DNA from: Aristolochia californica
Lineage: Eukaryota > Streptophyta > Magnoliopsida > Piperales > Aristolochiaceae
Length of the DNA stretch: 64,000 nucleotides
Direction: 5' to 3'
Assembly (NCBI GenBank): GCA_029961685.1
Contig: JARWKL010000005.1
Coordinates: 17,512,164 to 17,576,163 of the forward strand
Below the pieces are notes generated by a model, which was not told the DNA's origin, made no database searches, and saw only the letters and a list, made by a program, of their open reading frames with translations. The first letter of the stretch is position 1. Every line of letters begins with the position of its first letter. This document shows, piece by piece, positions 51,462-63,964 of this stretch. Position numbers and translations under genes: made by a program.

Positions 51462-52777
51462 ATGAACCCAAAAGTTTTGCTGTCCAAGTTTGGGAAATTC
51501 CACCAGTTCAACCCTAACAGCTTGGAATTTTATAAGAATGAGATTTCTTCCACACATGCTTCAAAAATGGATATGCATGCTTCAAACGGGTTAAAGATGC
51601 AAATCACCTATGGATCAAAACCTTTTGTAGAGAATGACAAACGTTCATTAAATTCTAAAAGTGAACGTGCGGTGGGATATTTGCCCGAGTCAAACTAGCC
51701 ATTATTTTGCCCATTTACAAAAAGCTGACCTAACGATCATAGATGATTGTAAAGTGATTTATCGTGCGTTACGGGCTACATTACCCTAAGAAATGACTTA
51801 CGGATTGGGAGTCAACACTCAGTTCAAAATTCCCCGACGATTGCAAAACCTGATATATAAGAACTAAAAAGGGCTTACAATCCCTAAAAATTACAGACAC
51901 TCCTCGGAATTATCTCTCTCTACATTTGTGCATTGTGCATTTCCATTTTAGATGTACTCATTTTTCTTAAATAAAAACTTTGAGTTTTCGGTCTCCCTTC
52001 ATCCCGTAAACCAAAAATGCAAATAGATCACCACAAAATGAAAATTTTAGAGTTTACGTTTGGAAAAATTTTAAAACAATAACAAATGTAAGTAAAGAAA
52101 ATCTATTCACACACCACAAATGAACCCAAAAGTTTTGCTGTCCAAGTTTGGGAAATTCCACCAGTTCAACCCTAACAGCTTGGAATTTTATAAGAATGAG
52201 ATTTCTTCCACACATGCTTTAAAAATGGATATGCATGCTTCAAACGCGTTAAAGATGCAAATCATCTATGGATGAAAACCTTTTGAAGAGAATGACAAAC
52301 GTTCATTAAATTCTAAAAGTGAACGTGCGGTGGGATATTTGCCCGAGTCAAACTAGCCATTATTTTGCCCATTTACAAAAAGCTGACCTAACGATCATAG
52401 ATGATTGTAAAGTGATTTATCATGCGTTACGGGCTATATTACCCTAAGAAATGACTTACGGATTGGGAGTCAACACTCAGTTCAAAATTCCCCGACGATT
52501 GCAAAACCTGATATATAAGAACTAAAAAGGGCTTACAATCCCTAAAAATTACAGACACTCCTCGGAATTATCTCTCTCTACATTTGTGCATTGTGCATTT
52601 CCATTTTAGATGTACTCATTTTTTTTAAATAAAAACTTTGAGTTTTCGGTCTCCCTTCATCCCGTAAACCAAAAATGCAAATAGATCACCACAAAATGAA
52701 AATTTTAGAGTTTATGTTTGAAAAAATTTTAAAACAATAACAAATGTAAGTAAAGAAAATCTATTCACACACCACAA
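51462..52777 (+). repeat. Dimer higher-order repeat in right subfamily, copy 2 (1316 bp)
   Basis: Monomers 51462 and 52120 repeat the copy 1 markers. Differences include GCTTCAAAAATGG in 51462, GGGCTACATTACC near 51776 and GGATGAAAACC in 52120, the last of which puts a stop in the short ORF. Confidence 0.82.
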
Positions 52778-55700
52778 ATGAACCCAAAAGTTTTGCTGTC
52801 CAAGTTTGGGAAATTCCACCAGCTCAACCCTAACAGCATGGAATTTTATAAGAATGAGATTTCTTCCACACATGCTTTAAAAATGGATATGCATGCTTCA
52901 AACGCGTTAAAGATGCAAATCACCAATGGATCAAAACCTTTTGAAGAGAATGACAAACGTTCATTAAATTCTAAAAGTGAACGTGCGGTGGGATATTTGC
53001 CCGAGTCAAACTAGCCATTATTTTGCCCACTTACAAAAAGCTGACCTAACGATCATAGATGATTGTAAAGTGATTTATCATGCGTTACGGGCTATATTAC
53101 CCTAAGAAATGACTTACGGATTGGGAGTCAACACTCAGTTCAAAATTCCCCGACGATTGCAAAACCTGATATATAAGAACTAAAAAGGGCTTACAATCCC
53201 TAAAAATTACAGACACTCCTCGGAATTATCTCTCTCTACATTTGTGCATTGTGCATTTCCATTTTAGATGTACTCATTTTTCTTAAATAAAAACTTTGAG
53301 TTTTCGGTCTCCCTTCATCCCGTAAACCAAAAATGCAAATAGATCACCACAAAATGAAAATTTTAGAGTTTATGTTTGAAAAAATTTTAAAACAATAACA
53401 AATGTAAGTAAAGAAAATCTATTCACACACCACAAATGAACCCAAAAGTTTTACTGTCCAAGTTCGGGAAATTCCACCAGTTCAACCCTAATAGCTTGGA
53501 ATTTTATAAGAATGAGATTTCTTCCACACATGCTTTAAAAATGGATATGCATGCTTGAAACGCGTTAAAGATGCAAATCACCTATGGATCAAAACCTTTT
53601 GATGAGAATGACAAACGTTCATTAAATTCTTAAAGTGAACGTGCGGTGGGATATTTGCCCGAGTCAAACTAGCCATTATTTTGCCCATTTACAAAAAGCT
53701 GACCTAACGATCATAGATGATTGTAAAGTGATTTATCATGCGTTACGGGCTATATTACCCTAAGAAATGACTTACGGATTGGGAGTCAACACTCAGTTCA
53801 AAATTCCCCGACGATTGCAAAACCTGATATATAGGAACTAAAAAGGGCTTACAATCCCTAAAAATTACAGACACTCCTCGGAATTATCTCTCTCTGCATT
53901 TGTGCATTGTGCATTTCCATTTTAGATGTACTCATTTTTCTTAAATAGAAACTTTGAGTTTTCGGTTTCCCTTCATCCCGTAAACCAAAAATGCAAATAG
54001 ATCACCACAAAATGAAAATTTTAGAGTTTATGTTTGGAAAAATTTTAAAACAATAACAAATATAAGTAAAGAAAATCTATTCACACACCACAAATGAACC
54101 CAAAAGTTTTGCTGTCCAAGTTTGGGAAATTCCACCAGTTCAACCCTAACAGCTTGGAATTTTATAAGAATGAGATTTCTTCCACACATGCTTTAAAAAT
54201 GGATATGCATGCTTCAAACGCGTTAAAGATGCAAATCACCTATGGATCAAAACCTTTTGAAGAGAATGACAAACGTTCATTAAATTCTAAAAGTGAACGT
54301 GCGGTGGGATATTTGCCCGAGTCAAACTAGCCATTATTTTGCCCATTTACAAAAAGCTGACCTAACAATCATAGATGATTGTAAAGTGATTTATCATGCG
54401 TTACGGGCTATATTACCCTAAGAAATGACTTACGGATTGGGAGTCAACACTCAGTTCAAAATTCCCCGACGATTGCAAAACCTGATATATAAGAACTAAA
54501 AAGGGCTTACAATCCCTAAAAATTACAGACACTCCTCGGAATTATCTCTCTCTGCATTTGTGCATTGTGCATTTCCATTTTAGATGTACTCATTTTTCTT
54601 AAATAAAAACTTTGAGTTTTCGGTTTCCCTTCATCCCGTAAACCAAAAATGCAAATAGATCACCACAAAATGAAAATTTTAGAGTTTATGTTTGGAAAAA
54701 TTTTAAAACAATAACAAATGTAAGTAAAGAAAATCTATTCACACAGCACAAATGAACCCAAAAGTTTTGCTGTCCAAGTTCGGGAAATTCCACCAGTTCA
54801 ACCCTAACAGCTTGGAATTTTATAAGAATGAGATTTCTTCCACACATGCTTTAAAAATGGATATGCATGCTTCAAACGCGTTAAAGATGCAAATCACCTA
54901 TGGATCAAAACCTTTTGAAGAGAATGACAAACGTTCATTAAATTCTAAAAGTGAACGTGCGGTGGGATATTTGCCCGAGTCAAACTAGCCGTTATTTTGC
55001 CCATTTACAAAAAGCTGACCTAACGATCATAGATGATTGTAAAGTGATTTATCGTGCGTTACGGGCTATATTACCCTAAGAAATGACTGACGGATTGGGA
55101 GTCAACACTCAGTTCAAAATTCCCCGACGATTGCAAAACCTGATATATAAGAACTAAAAAGGGCTTACAATCCCTAAAAATTACAGACACTCCTCGGAAT
55201 TATCTCTCTCTGCATTTGTGCATTGTGCATTTCCATTTTAGATGTACTCATTTTTCTTAAATAAAAACTTTGAGTTTTCGGTCTCCCTTCATCCCGTAAA
55301 CCAAAAATGCAAATAGATCACCACAAAATGAAAATTATAGAGTTTATGTTTGGAAAAATTTTAAAACAATAACAAATGTAAGTAAAGAAAATCTATTCAC
55401 ACACCACAAATGAACCCAAAAGTTTTGCTGTCCAAGTTCGGGAAATTCCACCAGTTCAACCCTAACAGCTTGGAATTTTATAAGAATGAGATTTCTTCCA
55501 CACATGCTTTAAAAATGGATATGCATGCTTCAAACGCGTTAAAGATGCAAATCACCTATGGATCAAAACCTTTTGAGGAGAATGACAAATGTTCATTAAA
55601 TTCTAAAAGTGAATGTGCGGTGGGATATTTGCCCGAGTCAAACTAGCCATTATTTTGCCCATTTACAAAAAGCTGACCTAACGATCATAGATGATTGTAA

Positions 55701-56725
55701 AGTGATTTATCATGCGTTACGGGCTATATTACCCTAAGAAATGACTTACGGATTGGGAGTCAACACTCAGTTCAAAATTCCCCGACGATTGCAAAACCTG
55801 ATATATAAGAACTAAAAAGGGCTTACAATCCCTAAAAATTACAGACACTCCTCGGAATTATCTCTCTCTGTATTTGTGCATTGTGCATTTCCATTTTAGA
55901 TGTACTCATTTTTCTTAAATAAAAACTTTGAGTTTTCGGTCTCCCTTCATCCCGTAAACCAAAAATGCAAATAGATCACCACAAAATGAAAATTTTAGAG
56001 TTTATGTTTGGAAAAATTTTAAAACAATAACAAATGTAAGTAAAGAAAATCTATTCACACACCACAAATGAACCCAAAAGTTTTGCTGTCCAAGTTTGGG
56101 AAATTCCACCAGTTCAACCCTAACAGCTTGGAATTTTATAAGAATGAGATTTCTTCCACACATGCTTTAAAAATGGATATGCATGCTTCAAACGCGTTAA
56201 AGACGCAAATCACCTATGGATCAAAACCTTTTGAAGAGAATGACAAACGTTCATTAAATTCTAAAAGTGAACGTGCGGTGGGATATTTGCCCGAGTCAAA
56301 CTAGCCATTATTTTGCCCATTTACAAAAAGCTGACCTAATGATCATAGATGATTGTAAAGTGTTTTATCATGCGTTATGGGCTATATTACCCTAAGAAAT
56401 GACTTACGGATTGGGAGTCAACACTCAGTTCAAAATTCCCCGACGATTGCAAAACCTGATATATAAGAACTAAAAAGGGCTTACAATCCCTAAAAATTAC
56501 AGACACTCCTCGGAATTATCTCTCTCTACATTTGTGCATTGTGCATTTCCATTTTAGATGTACTCATTTTTCTTAAATAAAAACTTTGAGTTTTCGGTCT
56601 CCCTTCATCCCGTAAACCAAAAATGCAAATAGATCACCACAAAATGAAAATTTTAGAGTTTATGTTTGGAAAAATTTTAAAACAATAACAAATGTAAGTA
56701 AAGAAAATCTATTCACACACCACAA
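52778..56725 (+). repeat. Six right-subfamily monomers between two higher-order blocks
   Basis: Starts are 52778, 53436, 54094, 54752, 55410 and 56068. Shared variants include AAGTTCGGGAAA in 53436, 54752 and 55410, and CGGTTTCCC just before 54094 and 54752. Copy 55410 has two CpG-to-TpG changes (55590, 55614) that change two Arg codons to Cys in the short ORF. Copy 53436 has two stops in that frame. No other feature was seen. Confidence 0.85.
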
Positions 56726-59357
56726 ATGAACCCAAAAGTTTTGCTGTCCAAGTTTGGGAAATTCCACCAGTTCAACCCTAACAGCTTAGAATTTTATAAG
56801 AATTAGATTTCTTCCACACATGCTTTAAAAATGGATATGCATGTTTCAAACGCGTTAAAGATGCAAATCACCTATGGATGAAAACCATTTGAAGAGAATG
56901 ACAAACGTTCATTAAATTCTAAAAGTGAACGTGCGGTGGGATATTTGCCCGAGTCAAACTAGCCATTATTTTGCCCATTTACAAAAAGCTGACCCAACGA
57001 TCATAGATGATTGTAAAGTGATTTATCATGCGTTACGGGCTATATTACCCTAAGAAATGACTTACGGATTGGGAGTCAACACTCAGTTCAAAATTCGCCG
57101 ACGATTGCAAAACCTGATATATAAGAACTAAAAAGGGCTTACAATCCCTAAAAATTACAGACACTCCTCGGAATTATCTCTCTCTACATTTGTGCATTGT
57201 GCATTTCCATTTTAGATGTACTCATTTTTCTTAACTAAAAACTTTGAGTTTTCGGTCTCCCTTCATCCCGTAAACCAAAAATGCAAATAGATCACCACAA
57301 AATGAAAATTTTAGAGTTTATGTTTGGAAAAATTTTAAAACAATAACAAATGTAAGTAAAGAAAATCTATTCACACACCACAAATGAACCCAAAAGTTTT
57401 GCTGTCCAAGTTTGGGAAATTCCACCAGTCCAACCCTAACAGCTTGGAATTTTATAAGAATGAGATTTCTTCCACACATGCTTTAAAAATGGATATGCAT
57501 GCTTCAAACGCGTTAAAGATGCAAATCACCTATGGATCAAAACCTTTTGAAGAGAATGACAAACGTTCATTAAATTCTAAAAGTGAACGTGCGGTGGGAT
57601 ATTTGCTTGAGTCAAACTAGCCATTATTTTGCCCTTTTACAAAAAGCTGACCTAACGATCATAGATGATTGTAAAGTGATTTATCATGCGTTACGGGCTA
57701 TATTACCCTAAGAAATGACTTACGGATTGGGAGTCAACACTCAGTTCAAAATTCCCCGACGATTGCAAAACCTCATATATAAGAACTAAAAAGGGCTTAC
57801 AATCCCTAAAAATTACAGACACTCCTCGGAATTATCTCACTCTACATTTGTGCATTGTGCATTTCCATTTTAGATGTACTCATTTTTCTTAAATAAAAAC
57901 TTTGAGTTTTCGGTCTCCCTTCATCCCGTAAACCAAAAATGCAAATAGATCACCACAAAATGAAAATTTTAGAGTTTATGTTTGGAAAAATTTTAAAACA
58001 ATAACAAATGTAAGTAAAGAAAATCTATTCACACACCACAAATGAACCCAAAAGTTTTGCTGTCCAAGTTTGGGAAATTCCACCAGTTCAACCCTAACAG
58101 CTTGGAATTTTATAAGAATGAGATTTCTTCCACACATGCTTTAAAAATGGATATGCATGCTTCAAACACGTTAAAGATGCAAATCACATATGGATCAAAA
58201 CCTTTTGAAGAGAATGACAAACGTTCATTAAATTCTAAAAGTGAACGTGCGGTGGGATATTTGCTTGAGTCAAACTAGCCATTATTTTGCCCATTTACAA
58301 AAAGCTGACCTAACGATCATAGATGATTGTAAAGTGATTTATCATGCGTTACGGGCTATATTACCCTAAGAAATGACTTACGGATTGGGAGTCTACACTC
58401 AGTTCAAAATTCCCCGACGATTGCAAAACCTGATATATAAGAACTAAAAAGGGCTTACAATCCCTAAAAATTACAGACACTCCTCGGAATTATCTCTCTC
58501 TACATTTGTGCATTGTGCATTTCCATTTTAGATGTACACATTTTTCTTAAATAAAAACTTTGAGTTTTCGGTCTCCCTTCATCCCGTAAACAAAATATGC
58601 AAATAGATCACCACAAAATGAAAATTTTAGAGTTTATGTTTGGAAAAATTTTAAAACATTAACAAATGTAAGTAAAGAAAATCTATTCACACACCACAAA
58701 TGAACCCAAAAGTTTTGCTGTCCAAGTTTGGGAAATTCCACCAGTTCAACCCTAACAGCTTGGAATTTTATAAGAATGAGATTTCTTCCACACATGCTTT
58801 AAAAATGGATATGCATGCTTCAAACGCGTTAAAGACGCAAATCACCTATGGATCAAAACCTTTTGAAGATAATGACAAACGTTCATTAAATTCTAAAAGT
58901 GAACGTGCGGTGGGATATTTGCCCGAGTCAAACTAGCCATTATTTTGCCCATTTACAAAAAGCTGACCTAACGATCATAGATGATTGTAAAGTGATTTAT
59001 CATGCGTTACGGGCTATATTACCCTAAGAAATGACTTACGGATTGGGAGTCAACACTCAGTCCAAAATACCTCGACGATTGCAAAACCTGATATATAAGA
59101 ACTAAAAAGGGTTTACAATCCCTAAAAATTACAGACACTCCTCGGAATTATCTCTCTCTACATTTGTGCATTGTGCATTTCCATTTTAGATGTACTCATT
59201 TTTCTTAAATAAAAACTTTGAGTTTTCGGTCTCCCTTCATCCCGTAAACCAAAAATGCAAATAGATCACCACAAAATGAAAATTTTAGAGTTTATGTTTC
59301 AAAAAATTTTAAAACAATAACAAATGTAAGTAAAGAAAATCTATTCACACACCACAA
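56726..59357 (+). repeat. Tetramer higher-order repeat in right subfamily, copy 1 (2632 bp)
   Basis: Monomers are 56726 (AGAATTAGATTT, CATGTTTCAAAC, AACCATTTG, GACCCAACG, TTAACTAAAAAC), 57384 (CCAGTCCAAC, TTGCTTGAGTC, CCTCATATATAAG, CTCACTCTACA), 58042 (AAACACGTTAAAG, ATCACATATGG, GAGTCTACACTC, AACAAAATATGC) and 58700 (AAAGACGCAAATC). The first three recur exactly 2632 bp downstream. Confidence 0.86.
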
Positions 59358-61990
59358 ATGAACCCAAAAGTTTTGCTGTCCAAGTTTGGGAAATTCCACC
59401 AGTTCAACCCTAACAGCTTGGAATTTTATAAGAATTAGATTTCTTCCACACATGCTTTAAAAATGGATATGCATGTTTCAAACGCGTTAAAGATGCAAAT
59501 CACCTATGGATCAAAACCATTTGAAGAGAATGACAAACGTTCATTAAATTCTAAAAGTGAACGTGCGGTGGGATATTTGCCCGAGTCAAACTAGCCATTA
59601 TTTTGCCCATTTACAAAAAGCTGACCCAACGATCATAGATGATTGTAAAGTGATTTATCATGCGTTACGGGCTATATTACCCTAAGAAATGACTTACGGA
59701 TTGGGAGTCAACACTCAGTTCAAAATTCCCCGACGATTGCAAAACCTGATATATAAGAACTAAAAAGGGCTTACAATCCCTAAAAATTACAGACACTCCT
59801 CGGAATTATCTCTCTCTACATTTGTGCATTGTGCATTTCCATTTTAGATGTACTCATTTTTCTTAACTAAAAACTTTGAGTTTTCGGTCTCCCTTCATCC
59901 CGTAAACCAAAAATGCAAATAGATCACCACAAAATGAAAATTTTAGAGTTTATGTTTGGAAAAATTTTAAAACAATAACAAATGTAAGTAAAGAAAATCT
60001 ATTCACACACCACAAATGAACCCAAAAGTTTTGCTGTCCAAGTTTGGGAAATTCCACCAGTCCAACCCTAACAGCTTGGAATTTTATAAGAATGAGATTT
60101 CTTCCACACATGCTTTAAAAATGGATATGCATGCTTCAAACGCGTTAAAGATGCAAATCACCTATGGATCAAAACCTTTTGAAGAGAATGACAAACGTTC
60201 ATTAAATTCTAAAAGTGAACGTGCGGTGGGATATTTGCTTGAGTCAAACTAGCCATTATTTTGCCCTTTTACAAAAAGCTGACCTAACGATCATAGATGA
60301 TTGTAAAGTGATTTATCATGCGTTACGGGCTATATTACCCTAAGAAATGACTTACGGATTGGGAGTCAACACTCAGTTCAAAATTCCCCGACGATTGCAA
60401 AACCTCATATATAAGAACTAAAAAGGGCTTACAATCCCTAAAAATTACAGACACTCCTCGGAATTATCTCACTCTACATTTGTGCATTGTGCATTTCCAT
60501 TTTAGATGTACTCATTTTTCTTAAATAAAAACTTTGAGTTTTCGGTCTCCCTTCATCCCGTAAACCAAAAATGCAAATAGATCACCACAAAATGAAAATT
60601 TTAGAGTTTATGTTTGGAAAAATTTTAAAACAATAACAAATGTAAGTAAAGAAAATCTATTCACACACCACAAATGAACCCAAAAGTTTTGCTGTCCAAG
60701 TTTGGGAAATTCCACCAGTTCAACCCTAACTGCTTGGAATTTTATAAGAATGAGATTTCTTCCACACATGCTTTAAAAATGGATATGCATGCTTCAAACA
60801 CGTTAAAGATGCAAATCACATATGGATCAAAACCTTTTGAAGAGAATGACAAACGTTCATTAAATTCTAAAAGTGAACGTGCGGTGGGATATTTGCTTGA
60901 GTCAAACTAGCCATTATTTTGCCCATTTACAAAAAGCTGACCTAACGATCATAGATGATTGTAAAGTGATTTATCATGCGTTACGGGCTATATTACCCTA
61001 AGAAATGACTTACGGATTGGGAGTCTACACTCAGTTCAAAATTCCCCGACGATTGCAAAACCTGATATATAAGAACTAAAAAGGGCTTACAATCCCTAAA
61101 AATTACAGACACTCCTCAGAATTATCTCTCTCTACATTTGTGCATTGTGCATTTCCATTTTAGATGTACACATTTTTCTTAAATAAAAACTTTGAGTTTT
61201 CGGTCTCCCTTCATCCCGTAAACAAAATATGCAAATAGATCACCATAAAATGAAAATTTTAGAGTTTATGTTTGAAAAAATTTTAAAACAATAACAAATG
61301 TAAGTAAAGAAAATCTATTCACACACCACAAATGAACCCAAAAGTTTTGCTGTCCAAGTTTGGGAAATTCCACCAGTTCAACCCTAACAGCTTGGAATCT
61401 TATAAGGATGAGATTTCTTCCACACATGCTTTAAAAATGGATATGCATGCTTCAAACGCGTTAAAGATGCAAATCACCTATGGATCAAAACCTTTTTGAA
61501 GAGAATGACAAACGTTCATTAAATTCTAAAAGTGAACGTGCGGTGGGATATTTGCCCGAGTCAAACTAGCCATTATTTTGCCCATTTACAAAAAGCTGAC
61601 CTAACGATCATAGATGATTGTAAAGTGATTTATCATGCGTTATGGGTTATATTACCCTAAGAAATGACTTACGGATTGGGAGTCAACACTCAGTTCAAAA
61701 TTCCCCGACGATTGCAAAACCTGATATATAAGAACTAAAAAGGGCTTATAATCCCTAAAAATTACAAACACTCCTCGGAATTATCTCTCTCTACATTTGT
61801 GCATTGTGCATTTCCATTTTAGATGTACCCATTTTTCTTAAATAAAAACTTTGAGTTTTCGGTCTCCCTTCATCACGTAAACCAAAAATGCAAATAGATC
61901 ACCACAAAATGAAAATTTTAGAGTTTATGCTTGGAAAAATTTTAAAACAATAACAAATGTAAGTAAAGAAAATCTATTCACACACCACAA
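59358..61990 (+). repeat. Tetramer higher-order repeat in right subfamily, copy 2 (2633 bp)
   Basis: Monomers 59358, 60016 and 60674 repeat the markers of 56726, 57384 and 58042. The match is good to about 61240. The fourth member, 61332, is of a different kind (GGAATCTTATAAGG, CCTTTTTGAAG, GTTATGGGTTATATT) and does not pair with 58700, so the duplicated segment is about three monomers plus flank. Confidence 0.84.
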
Positions 61991-63964
61991 ATGAACCCAA
62001 AAGTTTTGCTGTCCAAGTTTGGGAAATTCCACCAGTTCAACCCTAACAGCTTGGAAACTTATAAGGAAGAGATTTCTTCCACACATGCTTTAAAAATGGA
62101 TATGCATGCTTCAAACGCGTTAAAGATGCAAATCACCTATGGATCAAAACCTTTTGAAGAGAACGACAAACGTTCATTAAATTCTAAAATTGAACGTGCG
62201 GTGGGATATTTGCCCGAGTCAAACTAGCCATTATTTTGCCCATTTACAAAAAGCTGACCTAACGATCATAGATGATTGTAAAGTGATTTATCATGCGTTA
62301 CGGGCTATATTACCCTAAGAAATGACTTACGGATTGGGAGTCTACACTCAGTTCAAAATTCCCCGACGATTGCAAAACCTGATATATAAGAACTAAAAAG
62401 GGCTTACAATCCCAAAAAATTACAGACACTCCTCGAAATTATCTCTCTCTACATTTGTGCATTGTGCATTTCCATTTTAGATGTACTCATTTTTCTTAAA
62501 TAAAAACTTTGAGTTTTCGGTCTCCCTTCATCCCGTAAACAAAATATGCAAATAGATCACCACAAAATGAAAATTTTAGAGTTTATGTTTGGAAAAATTT
62601 TAAAACAATAACAAATGTAAGTAAAGAAAATCTATTCACACACCACAAATGAACCCAAAAGTTTTGCTGTCCAAGTTTGGGAAATTCCACCAGTTCAACC
62701 CTAACAGCTTGGAATCTTATAAGGATGAGATTTCTTCCACACATGCTTTAAAAATGGATATGCATGCTTCAAACGCATTAAAGATGCAAATCACCTATGG
62801 ATCAAAACCTTTTGAAGAGAATGACAAACGTTCATTAAATTCTAAAAGTGAACGTGCGGTGGGATATTTGCCCGAGTCAAACTAGCCATATTTTTGCCCA
62901 TTTACAAAAAGCTGACCTAACGATCATAGATGATTGTAAAGTGATTTATCATGCGTTACGGGCTATATTACCCTAAGAAATGACTTACGGATTGGGAGTC
63001 AACACTCAGTTCAAAATGCCCCGACGATTGCAAAACCTGATATATAAGAACTAAAAAGGGTTTACAATCCCTAAAAATTACAGACACTCCTCGGAATTAT
63101 CTCTCTCTACATTTGTGCATTGTGCATTTCCATTTTAGATGTACTCATTTTTCTTAAATAAAAACTTTGAGTTTTCGGTCTCCCTTCATCCCGTAAACCA
63201 AAAATGCAAATAGATCACCACAAAATGAAAATTTTAGAGTTTATGTTTCAAAAAATTTTAAAACAATAACAAATGTAAGTAAAGAAAATCTATTCACACA
63301 CCACAAATGAACCCAAAAGTTTTGCTGTCCAAGTTTGGGAAATTCCACCAGTTCAACCCTAACAGCTTGGAATTTTATAAGAATTAGATTTCTTCCACAC
63401 ATGCTTTAAAAATGGATATGCATGTTTCAAACGCGTTAAAGATGCAAATCACCTATGGATCAAAACCATTTGAAGAGAATGACAAACGTTCATTAAATTC
63501 TAAAAGTGAACGTGCGGTGGGATATTTGCCCGAGTCAAACTAGCCATTATTTTGCCCATTTACAAAAAGCTGACCCAACGATCATAGATGATTGTAAAGT
63601 GATTTATCATGCGTTACGGGCTATATTACCCTAAGAAATGACTTACGGATTGGGAGTCAACACTCAGTTCAAAATTCCCCGACGATTGCAAAACCTGATA
63701 TATAAGAACTAAAAAGGGCTTACAATCCCTAAAAATTACAGACACTCCTCGGAATTATCTCTCTCTACATTTGTGCATTGTGCATTTCCATTTTAGATGT
63801 ACTCATTTTTCTTAACTAAAAACTTTGAGTTTTCGGTCTCCCTTCATCCCGTAAACCAAAAATGCAAATAGATCACCACAAAATGAAAATTTTAGAGTTT
63901 ATGTTTGGAAAAATTTTAAAACAATAACAAATGTAAGTAAAGAAAATCTATTCACACACCACAA
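61991..63964 (+). repeat. Last three complete monomers, including a third copy of the tetramer's first member
   Basis: Copy 61991 has private GGAAACTTATAAGGAAGAG. Copy 62649 shares GGAATCTTATAAGG with 61332. Copy 63307 carries the full marker set of 56726 and 59358 (GAATTAGATTT, CATGTTTCAAAC, AACCATTTG, GACCCAACG, TTAACTAAAAAC). The right part of 62649 (GGGTTTACAATC, TTTCAAAAAATTTT) matches that of 58700 at +3949. A further tetramer copy therefore begins near 63050 and runs out of the window. Confidence 0.82.

Larger units (their letters stand above)
44885..62885 (+). other. Recurring 78-codon ORF in right-hand monomers; probably not a gene
   Basis: The ORF starts at the monomer's ATG and ends with TAG 237 bp later. 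It is intact at 44885, 46199, 46857, 48172, 48830, 50146, 50804, 51462, 52778, 54094, 54752, 55410, 56068, 57384, 58042, 58700, 60016, 60674, 61991 and 62649. It is shortened at 47514 and 49488. It is broken at 45540 (extra A), 52120, 53436, 56726, 59358 and 63307 (stops) and 61332 (extra T). The peptide starts MNPKVLLSKFGKFHQ, is rich in K, N and S, and has an internal echo (HALKMDMHASNALKM). It has no signal peptide, membrane segment or family I recognise. In the 67 left-hand complete monomers the extra A ends it after about 55 codons. Nonsense changes in 9 of 29 copies suggest drift, not selection. Confidence 0.3.
44885..63964 (+). repeat. Right-hand satellite subfamily, 29 monomers, mostly 658 bp
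   Basis: From 46199 on, and partly from 44885, the unit is mostly 658 bp because GGATCAAAAACC has become GGATCAAAACC. It is also marked by CTAAAAATTACAG (left: CTAAAAGTTACAG), ACTCCTCGG (left: ACTCCTTGG) and GCAAAACCTG. Starts are 44885, 45540, 46199, 46857, 47514 and 48172, then every 658 bp to 61332, then 61991, 62649 and 63307. Copy 46857 is 657 bp through loss of one A in AACAATGTAAG. Copy 61332 is 659 bp through an extra T in CCTTTTTGAAG. Confidence 0.93.
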
